Shown: positions 22,900 through 35,039, numbered from the stretch's first letter. The stretch: 64,000 bases of DNA from Ornithodoros turicata (GCF_037126465.1 NC_088203.1:83700668-83764667); one strand, 5' to 3'. The notes: a model not told the origin generated them from the sequence alone. A program made the numbers and translations.

Positions 22900-23800
22900 C
22901 ATCTCTCTTTATATCTTTGCCGCGGTGAGGCTTCACCATCTCATACACGCACATATACATACATACAGCTTTTTCCGCTTTGACGCTCCTAATGCAACGC
23001 ATTAAAAGTGAGCAGTGTAACAGTATACCCGCCGCTGTATCTTTGTTTTCCTTGAAGTGTCACGGGAATCTTATCAGAGCAAAGTGAGTCTCGGAAAGGT
23101 AATGCGGAGTGATTAAGTGAGCAACAAGGGAGTAAATGTAATATCATTTACTCATTTTTTTCCCTTTGGAATATACAAGGAAAGGGCGTTCCCAACCATA
23201 CGTTCGTCTATTTCTTTCGTAAATCAATACTGAACACAAAGTGCAAAACTGGAAACAAACACTTCCCGCAACTCTTCTTCGCAGTGTACCTGAGCTATTT
23301 CCTTTCCTTCCGTTTCGCTTTGCGCCAAAGCCAGTGTTTCCCTCTTTGTAGTTCGTTTTCGAAGTGAGTGACTTATGGAAGAACTGGCAATACTACGTAG
23401 TAAGAAATATCACCCTCATTCGAAATGTACGAGAAGGGCAACCTGGCGCCGGAAGTTATTTTGTACATTCATATAGTGGGACCGGAAATCCGTATGAGGC
23501 CCTAACGATAGTGCAGTCGTCTACCGAATTGCCGGCATAAACAAGAAATACCCCGGATGGGCAGTTGAGCGGAGTGACGACGACGTTGCACGCCCAAACT
23601 GTTTCACGATGGCAGTTCGCTCTCGGATGACACGGCAGTAAGTACGGGCTGTTCAGAAACGTATATTCCTACAGCCGCTTCGCCGTTCCCTACAATCTCG
23701 ACATGACTGTCAAACCAGGCAGACATACATTTTTGTCGCTTTCGTGCGCGTGTTAAGAACATGGTTAAAGTTCAAGGCTAACTTTGGCCTTACGGGTAGT
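22900..23800. other. No gene recognised
   Basis: A 26-base segment (about 23058-23083) has fair acceptor and donor sequences on the plus strand but is open in all frames and too short to call. Confidence 0.3.
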
Positions 23801-23808
23801 TCGGCAGT

Positions 23809-24410
23809 TAAAGGAGCTATGAACTCTACCAAGCTAGCCCGCCGACTGTGTCGGCTCCAAACGGCGATTTTAACTTGTTGTCTGTGAATCCGATTGGTCT
23901 GTATCTTCACAACGTATAGCACGCTCCTTGCCAACCATCATCCCGAATGACAACGTTCTCGCCCATGATTTGTTGATAACGAGAGGCGGAGCCTAATACG
24001 TATCAATTATGTACGGCTACAAAATGGGCTCTGCCCCCTGTTTTCAACAAATCAGGGACGAGAACCTTGTCATTTGGGCTGATGGATGGCTAGGAGCGTA
24101 CTATGTGGTGAAGTTTATTTTTAAGCGTGTAGAGTAGAACGTTATGTGTACCTCCGCATTGGCGTCTGATTGGGTGCTACAATTCTTCAAATGACGTAAC
24201 AATGGATAGAGGTATCTGGATGACGGTACGTCTACTCACCCGTATATCCGAAAAAAAGTGCGTTTTTGTAATTTAACGCTGCACATGTTATGAAGGTGTG
24301 AAGTATTGAACAATAAATTGTAAATAGAAGTACGAAGCGTAGAAGAATAATATTACACCTATTACACCCGTAACCAAATACATGCAGATAGGAGTTCTTA
24401 CCTCCTTTAA
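23809..24410. repeat. Composite repeat, copy 1 (paralogous to 62762-63547)
   Basis: Shares a left block (CGCCGACTGTGTCGGCTCCA), a central MITE-A copy and a right block (GAACGTTATGTGTACCTCCG) with 62762-63547 in the same order. Only the 63 kb copy carries the LINE insertion. This is either a larger interspersed element or an old segmental duplication. Confidence 0.7.
23903..24129. mobile_element. MITE-A copy (hairpin MITE)
   Basis: Palindromic unit with arms AGCACGCTCCTTGCCAACCA and its complement. The left tip is eroded and the right tip ends TTAAGCGTG-TA. It sits inside the composite repeat 23809-24410. Confidence 0.75.
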
Positions 24411-24738
24411 CGCCACTCAAGAAATTCTGGTATTGCAGAACTCTCCACCAGGTGAATTCTTGAGTTCGCTCGCGAAAAGTCATTACGCAACGGTACAGAA
24501 GCATTACGCCATTACGCCCACGTTAATACGGAACGAAAATATCTCTCCTGAGGTGACAGGAGCACAGCTGAAGGGAAATACGATCGGTCGGGCGTTAACG
24601 CTTCCTGCGGCTCGTCTGTGAGGTCAATCATTGCCACAACCGAGTTATCAGTAAGTCACTCTTAGGAAGGTTGTATTAACTTAATCTTTAGCTAACAGTG
24701 CGGAAAGACGGGCAAGTCAGCTGGAGCCCATATAGGTG

Positions 24739-24920
24739 TGTGTGTGTGTGTGTGGGGGGGGGGGGTAATGGCAGGATAGGCTGGCCGTTGTTGGCCACAC
24801 AGAAGTGGGCGTCGTCACGACTATAGCAAAAAAAAAAAAAAAGAAAGGAAAAGACTGAAGCAAAACAAAACACAAAGGAAGGACGGACGGATGGAGGATA
24901 GAGGAGATTGAAGGATGGGG
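24739..24920 (-). repeat. LINE 3' end with 13-bp target duplication
   Basis: Minus strand: pyrimidine-rich 3' UTR, then a T run, then GCTATAGTCGTGACGACGCC and CACTTCTGTGTGG, ending in a C12 run and a CA repeat. GCCCATATAGGTG occurs on both sides (24726-24738 and 24921-24933), a perfect target duplication. The tail is the same as at 50.9, 58.6 and 63.1 kb. Confidence 0.85.
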
Positions 24921-24939
24921 GCCCATATAGGTGAATACG

Positions 24940-25545
24940 AGAGCACACAAGACAAGAGCGAATGACACAGCACGAGTTGAGGCTAACGACTGCTGGGTTT
25001 TGTGGTGTGCCCTCTTATGCAGTAAAAGGACAACGTCCTGATTCAATTGAATTCAATTTATCCGATTTACCACGGTTCATGGTTGGACGGCAGGGCAAAA
25101 GTAATCAAAATGGTACCTCCATTGACACTGTAAATATGGCTCTAACAACAGTTTTACAGAACTGCGACGGGATCAGGATCTCAATCAACTCGTCAAGCAC
25201 CCAACTGGGACTGCGGTCTAAAATCGAAAAATGTCAATAAATATTTTTTCTTGAATAAGCATTTTCGAAGAAGATAGTCCACTTTAACAAGCTCGAAATG
25301 TTGCCAGGTTATTAAGAATTAGGTCAGTACGTGTCTCAGAAATATACAATCTGCGTTAACTTTTTGGCACGAAATTATGCCTTCTCGCATATTACACGCA
25401 AAGATTAGCACCAGAGCACTGTGAACTTGGAGGGATAAGATGAATCCGTCTTGCTCATGATACAATAATAGCTTGCTCTACCACAGCTAACCGCCTGTGT
25501 GCATGTAAATGCAAACTATACCATCTGGTTCAGCTCATATTCACC
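24940..25545. other. No gene recognised
   Basis: A 92-codon plus-strand frame (24962-25240) resembles nothing I know. Confidence 0.3.
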
Positions 25546-25553
25546 AGTAAGCA

Positions 25554-25851
25554 ATTGACCTCTACCCGAGAAACGTCATCATGACGTTGGTAGAAAGGTG
25601 AAACCTAAAACAAATCTGAAGGGGAGGGCTGGGTTCCACGAATGGCACTTGTTCGCTACCTCCTACTGAAAGAAAAACAGGACCGAAGGTCGCGTCCCTT
25701 TCAGGGACCATCGTAATCCCGTCGAGACCGTGACTTTCGTGCGCGACTTTGTTCGCTCCTATAGCTTCGACCGTTGTTCAACACTACCAAATTGGTGGCG
25801 CTGTCGAACACTATGACGTCATTTGTTTTACAAACAGGGCGAGGTCTGTTA
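25554..25851 (-). mobile_element. Repeat family D, copy 1
   Basis: Bounded by TTGACCTCTACCCG and GGGCGAGGTCTGTTAA, an imperfect inverted pair. It shares GACGTCATTTGTTTTACAAA, GGTGGCGCTGTCGAAC and GGAGGGCTGGGTTCC with copies at 29.4 and 59.3 kb, in reverse orientation. A non-autonomous DNA element is likely; no ORF. Confidence 0.65.
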
Positions 25852-26084
25852 ACTATAGCAGGGTCTCATAACTAGCACTTGCAAAAAATGATTGCTAAAA
25901 ATACGCACATAATCTACTGAATGGTGAACCGCGAAGTCATACAAACTGAATATGTAATGTACTTGGTGTGTGCCTTAAAATACTTTGCCAGGTACTTTGT
26001 ACTGCACTTAAAGTATCAATGACGCCAGGTACCCGCGGAACTTTACACTAAGTACAATTTTGCGGAGCTTTGCCAGTCACTGAG

Positions 26085-27990
26085 TCTGCACTTCCCTGTA
26101 TGCCAATGACATCTGTATTTGGACTACAGGCACTTCCCGTCCAGCACTCCGTCAGCGTCTTCAGCGCACGTTAGATGCCATTCGCCTCTATTTGCTCCAG
26201 GCAGGAATGGAGATATCGGTAGAGAAAAGCGCAGTTTTAGCCTTCACACGCAAAGACATGCATAGGTGTCGCCTGTATATTGGTGGAAGCCCACTGGAGC
26301 AGGTGACACATCACAAGTTTCTCGGCGTAACTCTATCATGGAATTTCTCATGGAAGCGCCACATAGACCTTCTTGTAAAGAAAGTCCAACGCTGGATTAA
26401 CGTCATCCGTCACTTCGCAGGTATGAGATGGGGGCGAGACGAGAAGGATCTTCTCATGCTGCACAATGCCCTGGTTCGTGGCTCAGTAATGTACAGTCTT
26501 CCCGTCCTGCACGGACTTGCTCAGACACTGGTAGAAAGGACTTGGGCCCTGCTCGCGCGAAGTCTTCGGGTATGTCTGGGGGTCCCGCGAGGCGCTGAAA
26601 CCCGCCTAGTAGTGGCTGAGGCCAGGGACATCCCCATTGAGGTTCTCCGTACTCGGGAAACTGCACTTCACTATCTGCGTCTACGTGCCCATCATTAATG
26701 TCACTCTCTGGTTCGCAAGCTTCACGCTAGACGGAACGCGACGGTTCATACTGCTGTAACATCATTCAGACCTAATAACCCCAAATTCATAGTCGACCCG
26801 ACGGCACCCAAAGTGCCTTCATGGACGTTGCCATCGCCGCTTGTCACTGTCTCCATACCCGGCGCCAAAGGACAACAAAAAAAACTACTCCTGATGTTAT
26901 GCTTAGGCAACTTACCCTTAACTTCATCAAGGCTCAATACTGCAACGGTATCGCTGTAAACACGGATGGATCGTCGACCAGGGACACTTCGCACCTCACC
27001 TCATCGACACCCGCTGAATTTTATGCTATCTTGTTATTCTTGACATATGCGGAAGACTGTGAACCGCGGCACTGGGTAATTTATACCGACTCCAAAGCAG
27101 CTCTCCTGTGCATTAAAAACATGGGCATCCGCGGTTCCCTTTCCTCAGTGGTGATAGATATCCTGTCAGCAGTGAGGTCCTTTCAAGATCGCTCCCACTC
27201 CGTTGCCTTTCAGTGGGTTCCAGGGCATTGCGGAATAACTGGGAACCACGATGCCGACGCTGGCGCTGCATATCAACAACGGCCTTCTATGCCCATTATA
27301 CTCTCGAGAAGAGACAGAACATCCCTCCTCAGGCATTTGTCCGAGTCCTGGTCTACCCTACAGTGGCAACACGACATTCCAACTAGGTCATCTTTGGGAA
27401 GTGTAGACCCAACGCTGTCATACCGGCTGCCTGCAAAGCTTCCTCGTCCCCTGAAGTCGCTCATCCACAGACTACGTCTGAATGTCGCCTTCACTCCGTT
27501 CTACCGCTACCAGCTAGACTGTGAGGCTAGCCCTATATATGTGCAACGAGTGTGGTGTACTTGCCAATGTAGAACACATACTCCTCCGCTGTCGGAGCTA
27601 TATCCACGAGAGGCGTACACTGCAGTCACAGCTTGACACCCTTGGCTGCCGCCTCTTCAACTTGTCGAGCATCCTCGGCCCTTGGGACACCGCGGCCCAC
27701 TCCAGGGCGGCCTTACGTCATGTAGTTGGCTTTTTTGAGGCGATATGCCTAAAGGACTCATTGTGACCCCAACAGCGCTTTCGGACATTCCCACCATCAT
27801 GATCACGATCGCCATCGCCGCTCCGATCATCCCGTCATCTCTCATCGTCATCGCTCATCATCGTCATGACTGATCATTGTCACCACTCATATTAGACCCC
27901 CTAGCTATGGAGTAGCGTTCCACTCCTACAGTGGAAAACTTCCCCACTTCATCATCAGAATATATCTGTTGTTGTTGTTGTTGAGACTAC
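26085..27990 (+). pseudogene. Non-LTR retrotransposon: RT C-terminal part, RNase H and zinc-knuckle region, dead
   Basis: From 26099 the RT active-site block reads YAND instead of YADD (TAT GCC AAT GAC), so a catalytic Asp is lost. The RT thumb follows, with KFLGVTLSWNFSWKRHI. A stop (TAA) sits at about 26696, and the frame shifts at an A8 run near 26877. RNase H then shows VNTDGSS, PAEFYAI, IYTDSKAALL and WVPGHCGITGNHDADAGA, that is D, E, D and D, but about 20 residues between TDGS and PAEF are missing. A second frameshift occurs near 27525. The C-terminus is then CNECGVLANVEHILLRC, a C-x2-C-x7-H-x4-C. The 3' UTR ends at a TTG repeat at about 27968-27985. It is truncated 5' inside RT. The domain order is that of I-like LINEs. 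Confidence 0.9.
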
Positions 27991-27994
27991 TCTG

Positions 27995-29430
27995 CCGTAT
28001 CTGTTTCTTTGAAATTAATGATTCAAGAGCTTCTTGGGATCTAATAGCAAGTGACTGTCAAGCTAGTTGTTTGCCACTTTGTATGACGCTACTGTTGCTC
28101 TGCAGTAGTGCATTTGAGCATATATATATTCATCCTGCGCGTACCCCCCCCCCCCCTTGTTTCTTTTTTTCTGACAAGGGGGCGAACCTTCAGTGTGTCG
28201 CGTACGGAATACATGAGAGCCTTTGGTTCAAGAACCAAACACCATGTAATACCAAGGACAAGGATGTAATATTATTTACGCATCATTCCATAAAACATCA
28301 CCCCAGAACCTCATGCTAGTCAGTATGGCCTGGGTTACCGACCCACAAACTAAGTGGTACTTTTTATTTCGTATTTATTTCAATTTCAATTTCTGGGGCT
28401 GCAGAAATTCCTTCGCTACATCTATTTGTTCCTGTTGTTGTTGCATTAACAAGAAGCCAAAAGAAGCATTTGGACAAGAAATTTTGGCACATATTTCATT
28501 ATTAATTCTCATCTTATTCTCATCTATCACGAGAGTTCTTAAATTTAACTTGCCAGCGCAATCACCTGTTTTTGTGTGTGTTTTTTTTTTCAACGACACA
28601 CCCTTGCCGCGTGACTTTTTAACGTGTACCCCAAAACCTCAGTCGCATTATTCGACTCCAGTCGGATGGTGCTTCCGAATTGTGTGGAGATAGCTTTCGG
28701 TATCTTACTAATGTTATATAGCGTACGGAAAACTTTACTACTATGTCACAGTCTGGCTCAATTCCGTCTTCAACAAACACGGCATTAAAAACACCTCAAA
28801 GCCCACCGCGGTATATTTCCGTCCTCAAGGAGAGACAGCTGAAGGAGGTTTAATGAACTAACATTGTGACAACATCCACCGGTATTACGAAACGTCGTTT
28901 TTGGGTTGTCGGCGTCCCTCCCCTGCTAAAACGATGTCGTCATTGCTATCTACCCTGACGTCACATTCTATGGGGCCCCCTGCTGCGCCCCAAATTTAGA
29001 CCCGTTCTCCCCTCTCCTGGCCGCAGTCAGTGTCTTCAAGCCTGCGTCGGCCCCGTTTTCTTCATCGGCCCCGGCAACGCGGGAATCGACCCTTTTGCAA
29101 CACTTGCAGCAGGGACTTGCTGCTTTGCTATTAGGACTGTATGCTCGCATCTTTTTTCTGTTATTATTGGCTTCCAGCTTATTTTTATCTTTCGTTCTTC
29201 TTTTGTTCGACACAACGGAAGTCGATTATGTAAGGGACGCATATGCGGACACGGTTAAGTCACCCTTCCATTTGACGGATTTTTTTTAGATCAGTTCTCA
29301 GGTAGGAGTTATTTCTGCTCACTTCGATGTAACTTAACGCGAACCACAAACGAACAAAGCTGATGACTTGATATTGGTATCAGATACTCGAAGACCAACT
29401 TCAGGAACCCCACTTTCGATCTCTATACCC
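27995..29430. other. No gene recognised; C13 tract
   Basis: A run of 13 C is at 28144-28156 and a T10-type run near 28580. A plus-strand frame at 29095-29289 is rich in Leu and Phe because of a pyrimidine tract; I do not call it a gene. Confidence 0.35.
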
Positions 29431-29434
29431 TGGT

Positions 29435-29684
29435 AATAGACCTCTCCCTGTTTGTAAACAAATGACACCATAGTGTTCAACAGCGCCACCAATTTGGTAA
29501 TGTTGAACTACGCTCAAAGCTAGGGGCGAACAAGGCTCACGCAACCTTCGGTCCTATACTTTTCTTTCAATAGCAGGCAGCGAACAAGTGCTCATTCGTG
29601 GAACCCAGCCCTCCCCTTCCGATTTGTTTCGGTTTGAGTCTGCCTATTAACGTCATGATGACACTTGTCGGGAAGAGATCTATT
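29435..29684 (+). mobile_element. Repeat family D, copy 2
   Basis: Starts AATAGACCTCTCCCTG and ends GGGAAGAGATCTATT, inverted ends. Shares the GTAAACAAATGACACCATAG and CAGCGCCACCAATTTGGT blocks with 25.6 and 59.3 kb. It is the most compact copy. Confidence 0.7.
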
Positions 29685-29689
29685 CGAAT

Positions 29690-30035
29690 CGTTCGAGTTG
29701 CCGTGTAGTAATTGAAATTTATTGTGTGGAATTCATTCGTGCTCAAGTCATTTTGTCAAACAGAGAGGACAGAGGTTATGATTTACAGCGGTAAGTGGGC
29801 GGGGCGGTTTCCGATTCCCTTCTTCATTCCCTTCCGTGGGTCACTTGGTATCGTCCCCGCGTATAATTGCGAGCTCGAACACACCCCGAGGACACCAGCA
29901 GCTTGATCGCATGATGCAAGTTGGACCGGCACATCGTCGTCCGTGAGGGACGTTAAAAAGGGTGTGCCCCGTGCTGAGACTGTCCACGAGCTAGCATTGT
30001 TCCTTCCGTGCAAGGAATGGTACACTATAGGCAGT
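29690..30035. other. Unclassified; possible retroposon 3' fragment
   Basis: GGACCGGCACATCGTCGTCC then GTGAGGGACGTTAAAA resembles tick retroposon 3' sequence; the match is from memory and weak. Confidence 0.3.
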
Positions 30036-30041
30036 AGAGTA

Positions 30042-30529
30042 CACTCTTAAAAATGAACTTCACCGCATAGCACGCTCCTAGCTAACCATCATCTCGAATG
30101 ATATTGTTATCTGCCCTGATTTGTTGAAAACAGGGGGCGTACGCCTTTTTTGTGATACTTATGCTGTTCATAATTGTCACAAAGAGGCGTACGCCCCCCG
30201 TTTTCAACAAATCATGGCAGGTAACGATATCATTCGAGATGTTGGTTGGCTGCACTCTTAGAAATGAACTTCACCACATAGCACGCTCCTAGCCAACCAT
30301 CATCCCGAATGACAACGTTCTCGCCCCTGATTTGTTGAAAATGGGAGGAGGAGCCTATTTTGTGCCGATTATGCACGGCACCAAATAGGCTCCTCCTCCC
30401 GTTTTCAACAAATCTGGGGCGAGAACGTTTTCATTCGGGGTGATGGTTGGCTAGGAGAGTGCTATGTGGTGAACTTCATTTTTAAGACTGTAGGAGCGTG
30501 CTATGCGGTGAAGTTCATTTTTAAGAGTG
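30042..30529. mobile_element. MITE-A copy interrupted by another MITE-A
   Basis: The outer copy runs from CACTCTTAAAAATGAACTTC (30042) to 30250 and resumes with GGAGCGTGCTATGCGGTGAA at 30493-30529. TA borders its left side (30040-30041) and follows its right end (30530-30531). The interruption is the second copy listed next. Confidence 0.85.
30253..30490. mobile_element. MITE-A copy nested in 30042-30529
   Basis: Complete hairpin from CACTCTTAGAAATGAACTTC to TTTTAAGACTG. It sits between GGC-TG and TA-GGAG of the outer copy, where the uninterrupted family has GGC-TA-GGAG. This shows the target is TA. Confidence 0.85.
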
Positions 30530-30647
30530 TAAACTTGCCTAATCTAGACCCTCTAAGGGGAAAAAAAAACTGTGTTTAAGCCTAAAACATTAAGCCCTAC
30601 AACACAGCAACATCGGTCACTGATACTTCGGTAAATGTACTGTATAT

Positions 30648-31105
30648 CAGAGCGTCGAACCGAACCGGAATTAACCGATATTTTTAGCTGGAACTGAACC
30701 AGAAGTGAACCATAATTACTAGCGCCATCTTGGAACTGAACTGGAACGAAACCGATCTAAAAACTTCTGTTAGCGGTTCGGGACACCTGTTCGGTTCGGG
30801 TTGGTGTGTGGTGGGGGCGATGTGGGTATTCGAGCGGTCCGCCTGCCTAGATTGGGGGCACGTTGCTCGGGGAAGGGGTGAAAGGGACTCCTGTTGGTCG
30901 AAAAACAGAAATAAATGCGTAAATAACGTAACTATCATTTTCAGTGGCTACCGATAATTTTGTAGCATATTAGAACCTCGAACCGGTTCCGAACCGGTTT
31001 CCAGCCTCTGAACCGGTTAATCGAACTGATATATGTGAGCTCCGGAACCGAACCTTTATGGCCGAACCCGAAACAAACTGAGAAATGTTTCTGTTCGACG
31101 CTCTG
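30648..31105. mobile_element. hAT-like element with 8-bp target duplication, 458 bp
   Basis: Terminal repeats CAGAGCGTCGAAC and GTTCGACGCTCTG are perfect over 13 bases. They are flanked by CTGTATAT (30640-30647) and CTGTATGT (31106-31113), 7 of 8 matching. The interior is full of AACCGG/CCGGTT words. There is no transposase, so it is non-autonomous. Confidence 0.8.
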
Positions 31106-31829
31106 CTGTATGTTAGGTGGACTCAGAAACAGTGCTTGGTGTTGTGTGTTTACGTTAGTGGGCCAGTAGAGCGAGTCGCTCGCAACATTGACCCGTGGCG
31201 TTTCTAAATTAGACACGCAAAAAAGAAATGTCATTTTTTTTTTCTACAATATGTCTTAAACCCGCCGACTATCACGAAAAGTGGCCTATACTTGAATCAA
31301 TATTTGAAGCTACTGGGGCAGCGTACATCACATATGCGCACATAAAAATATGAGACGAGGTCACCAGAGCAGTACACGTACAAACACTTGTCGTGATAGC
31401 TGTCACTTAAGATGGGATGGTCCAAATTAGGCCACTTTCTTTGGGCTCTGCAATAAGCTTTGAGCTAGCACAGCAGTAAGTGGATACGCTAGTGCTTGCA
31501 TGTAACAAATATAACGTGGTCGAATATAAGACACGCGTAATGTACCGACATTGGTTCCAACATGTACAAAAACGCTTGCTTCGATAAGTTTTATCACAAA
31601 TAAAAAACGTGCATCAGTAACGTGCAGCTAACTCTTAGTATATGTATTTCCAAGCAGTACACATATGAGTGTAAACAGCGGCATCTCAGAACGCAGAATA
31701 CCTTACAGGGCAAGGCAGAAAATTACATGCACGAGCAAGGGAAACCAAATTCAATTACGTATTCTCGCGAGGCTTATCAACCGGCCTGCGCCAAATGTCA
31801 CCATTTTTGTTAATACTAGACGTCATCTA

Positions 31830-32443
31830 CAGGGTTATTCTACCAAACGTTACACATTTCGATCGCATTGTAAAAATATAAGACTAGGTTTGGCCCATCC
31901 CAAACTTTGCGGACTGATAGCCATTTATCTGAAGTTGTATTCGAATTTTTTGTAAGCGCTATGGTCATGCAGAAAGAAAATTCAAAATAAAGCAAAATCT
32001 CGCCCCATTTTCACTGCCTGCATTTTCAATGGCCTACCCCACACAAACACCGCCATTTTTTCTTGTGTCTCCTTCACATTCACATCACTTCACACAGGTA
32101 GCGCTGCCTACAATGATGTGAGATAACGATTCTGATGTTATCCACCAATCCTCTTGTTCCAGTCTTGTTCTGTATGCTGGTGCCACCTGTGTGTGGTGAA
32201 ATGAAAATGAAGCGCGCACAGCAGAAAATGGCGACTTTTGAGTGAGATAGGCCATAGAAAATGCATAGAGTGAAATTTTTCTTGATTTTTAATTTTTCTT
32301 CTACAGGACCATAATGCTCACAAAAAATTCCAACAGAACTTCAGACAAATGGCTACCAGTTTGCAAAGTGTGGTGTTGGATAAATCCAGTCTTCTATTTT
32401 TACGATGTGATCAAAATGTGTCACGTTTGCTAGACTAACCCTG
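31830..32443. mobile_element. TA-flanked element with long inverted ends, 614 bp
   Basis: The left arm starts CAGGGTTATTCTACCAAACG and the right arm is its imperfect complement, ending GCTAGACTAACCCTG. The arms extend about 60 bases. TA lies on both sides (31828-31829 and 32444-32445). No transposase is visible. Confidence 0.75.
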
Positions 32444-32449
32444 TACATA

Positions 32450-33869
32450 GTTAGAGTTGGCGGTACATGTGACCACACAGTTATGTCAAGGGCAGTACTT
32501 CGCGTCAGCCTAAACATCAGCCCATAGTCGCATCATAATGTTTAAAAGAATACGTGTAGGTTAATGGCCTAATAAGGAAATATTTTAATTTTAACTTGGA
32601 CTATCTCTTTGCGCACTGTGCCTTGTCCGACGCGCTCCCTTTCTTCTTCACCCATCTCGTCCCTGATAGGACCATTGCGATCTGTCACTTCCAAAATATC
32701 ACGGCGTACATAATTTACAAGTTTAATTAGGGAGAGCTAAAGCTGAAAAGCTGGCCCTCATCAACGAATCGTCGGCGAATGAAACGAGCGGATGATTCTA
32801 AAATACTGGAGCGGTGCTGCTTCGTTGAGCCTTTGTCCGCGTGAGCATTAAAGTTGCGTGAGTTCGCAAGCTGGTCTGCCGCCATTAAGCATCGGCGAGC
32901 CCCTCGAGTGGCTTTTTCGGGTGTTCGCGTGGGCCGGTCTTTCCTGGCCGAGTGATTCACGTGATGCACAAGACGAAATATGGCGCTCTTCGGAAACACG
33001 GTGAGAACGCCGACGATATTTTTATCAGGTCAACGCATACTTTAGTGCTGTTTCGGAGTGTTGTTCGAAAAACAACAGAAGAGAAAAGAGGGAAAAAAGA
33101 AGAGAGAAACAGTGTACCAACGAAGAAACGGCCTCTATGACCGGAATGAAACGTCAGTACAGTCGTACATGTGCGGAACAAGTTCCGATACTGGGTGTTC
33201 TAAAATAAAGGCAAATAGTGCAAGCAGCAGATATGCGGTCCAAAAGCGGTGCTCCGCCACATTTAACGCTCAAGGCCAGTCACTTCAAAGAATAATACCG
33301 TTACACATACTGGTGTAAGGAGAGAGTATTTTCTGTGACGACGAGCATAAATGTAGAGTATACCCCACGCCAAGCAGGCGTGCCCCTCCCATTTTCGGTA
33401 CATAGGGAACGTAAAGTTATCATTTGCCTATGATGGTTGCCTTGGAGCTTGTTGGAGCAATTCGGCGTTTTGTTCATGGTATGGGAACGGGGACAATAGC
33501 AGCTATAGGATACACTTATGTACAGGACACTCGTTTAATGTTGCCCATGTGAGGCCTCTCCACACGTGCTGCGCGCAGCAAATTATAGGTAAGGCGTTGA
33601 AACGGATGTGGAGCATTCGAGCAACTCAGTGACTACAAAGACAACTGAGAAGACACGAGGAATCGATTACAGTTAACGAACCGTGTTAAATTTTCTCACG
33701 GTCCCGTAGAACTGCCTGCATGTCAGGCTATGTAGGCTGTTTACGGCGTAACTCTATCCCGTAATTACGCTATACTGGGCAAAATGCAGGACACTTGGTT
33801 CAGATATGAAGTATCCTTAATTACTTGCCCTTATAGGATTCCTAATTTTCGAATTTTTATTCTCGCTTA

Positions 33870-33900
<31 letters not shown>

Positions 33901-34870
33901 GGAATTAACCAGCAGAACCTCTACAACTCTTTCAATGTAGACAGAGCAGTTGACAGCGACTTGAGCATGCCTTGTATTGCAAAGTGGTACCGTATTCACA
34001 CATTTCGTTCGTCGGTGCTCAGTGCATTACATATTAGTTGTTTCGACAGCGATGAATTCTTCTACTTTCGTATTTTTGTTAAGCTAATTTTCTTCTCGTC
34101 GTCTCATAATACCATTACTGTCCAAGAAGTCTTCCCATGCCGCTTCTAGAACGTTAAATGTCTAACTCGGCACCTAAGCTGTGTTGGCGCCACCGCCGCG
34201 GAAGCGATAGAAATCCCGCTCACCGGATCAGCATCCCCCCCCCCCCCCCCCCAACCCCGAAGATATAGAGCGTTGGCTTCCTTAAAAGAAGTCCACAGCG
34301 ACGAAGCAAACGCTATTACGCCTTTCAATTTCCGAAGCGGAACAAGATTTCGTTTCCATGTCGGACCTGGAAAATCCCCGCCAAACCGAATGAAATGAAA
34401 AACGTCTGTCAAAAACTGTCGCGTGCTTAATTGATATTGAAATGTTTTATTTTAAAAGAGCGACAGCGAGACATGGGATAACTCTTAAAATGGAACTTCT
34501 CCGGCACGACACGATGAAGTCCAACAAATGGCACTCTGGTTCGTGGAAAGTGCGGGGTGAACGTCTTTTTGTGACAATTAACGTAGCTGTGCTACCTGAT
34601 TGATCTAAATATCTTAAATGCCCTCGGGGCACTCCATACGGAGGTGAGTTACAAAAGGTAACCACTTTCACAATTCCTTACAAAGCCAGCATAAGTTTGC
34701 GAGAGGAACAGCATATTCAGGAAGAACATTCCATTCTCGGGTGGCAGTCTGTGTTGAGGAATGATAAAAATCGTCATTTGTGTCGAAAGTGGTTTCATGA
34801 TTAAACGGATGGTTAACATGACTCGAGGAGGTATGTGCTATATGTAGGTATATGGTGATACCGAATTAGG
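32450..34870. other. No gene recognised; CA repeat and C18 tract
   Basis: A CA dinucleotide repeat covers about 33870-33898 and a C18 run covers 34235-34252. A possible 57-base plus-strand exon (34582-34638, GTGAGT donor) has a poor acceptor and is not called. Confidence 0.35.
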
Positions 34871-34872
34871 AT

Positions 34873-35031
34873 AAGTGTCACAAAAAGGCGTTCCCGTTCG
34901 CAACGAAATCGGGGGAGACTCTGTCATTCGGGACGATGATGATTCGGAGCACGGCATAGAGCACGGCATACAGCACGGCATAGCACACCACTGGTAGCAT
35001 GCTATGCCGTGAAGATCGGTTCTAAGAGCGC
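34873..35031. mobile_element. MITE-A right-half remnant with local triplication
   Basis: Degenerate AAAAGGCGTTCCCGTT, GTCATTCGGGACGATGATGA and GCTATGCCGTGAAGATC correspond to the right half of MITE-A. Within it, the unit GAGCACGGCATA is repeated three times (34947-34984), the last with one change. Confidence 0.6.
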
Positions 35032-35039
35032 AGCTTCAT

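Noticed and set aside
23058..23083. 26-base micro-exon candidate
   Set aside because: Open in all three frames and too short; no partner exon.
24232..24504. Minus-strand splice-like site GAG|GTAAGA near 24400
   Set aside because: It is within the composite repeat, and the paralogue at 63.5 kb has lost it.
34582..34638. Possible 57-base plus-strand exon with GTGAGT donor
   Set aside because: The acceptor side lacks a pyrimidine tract close to its AG.
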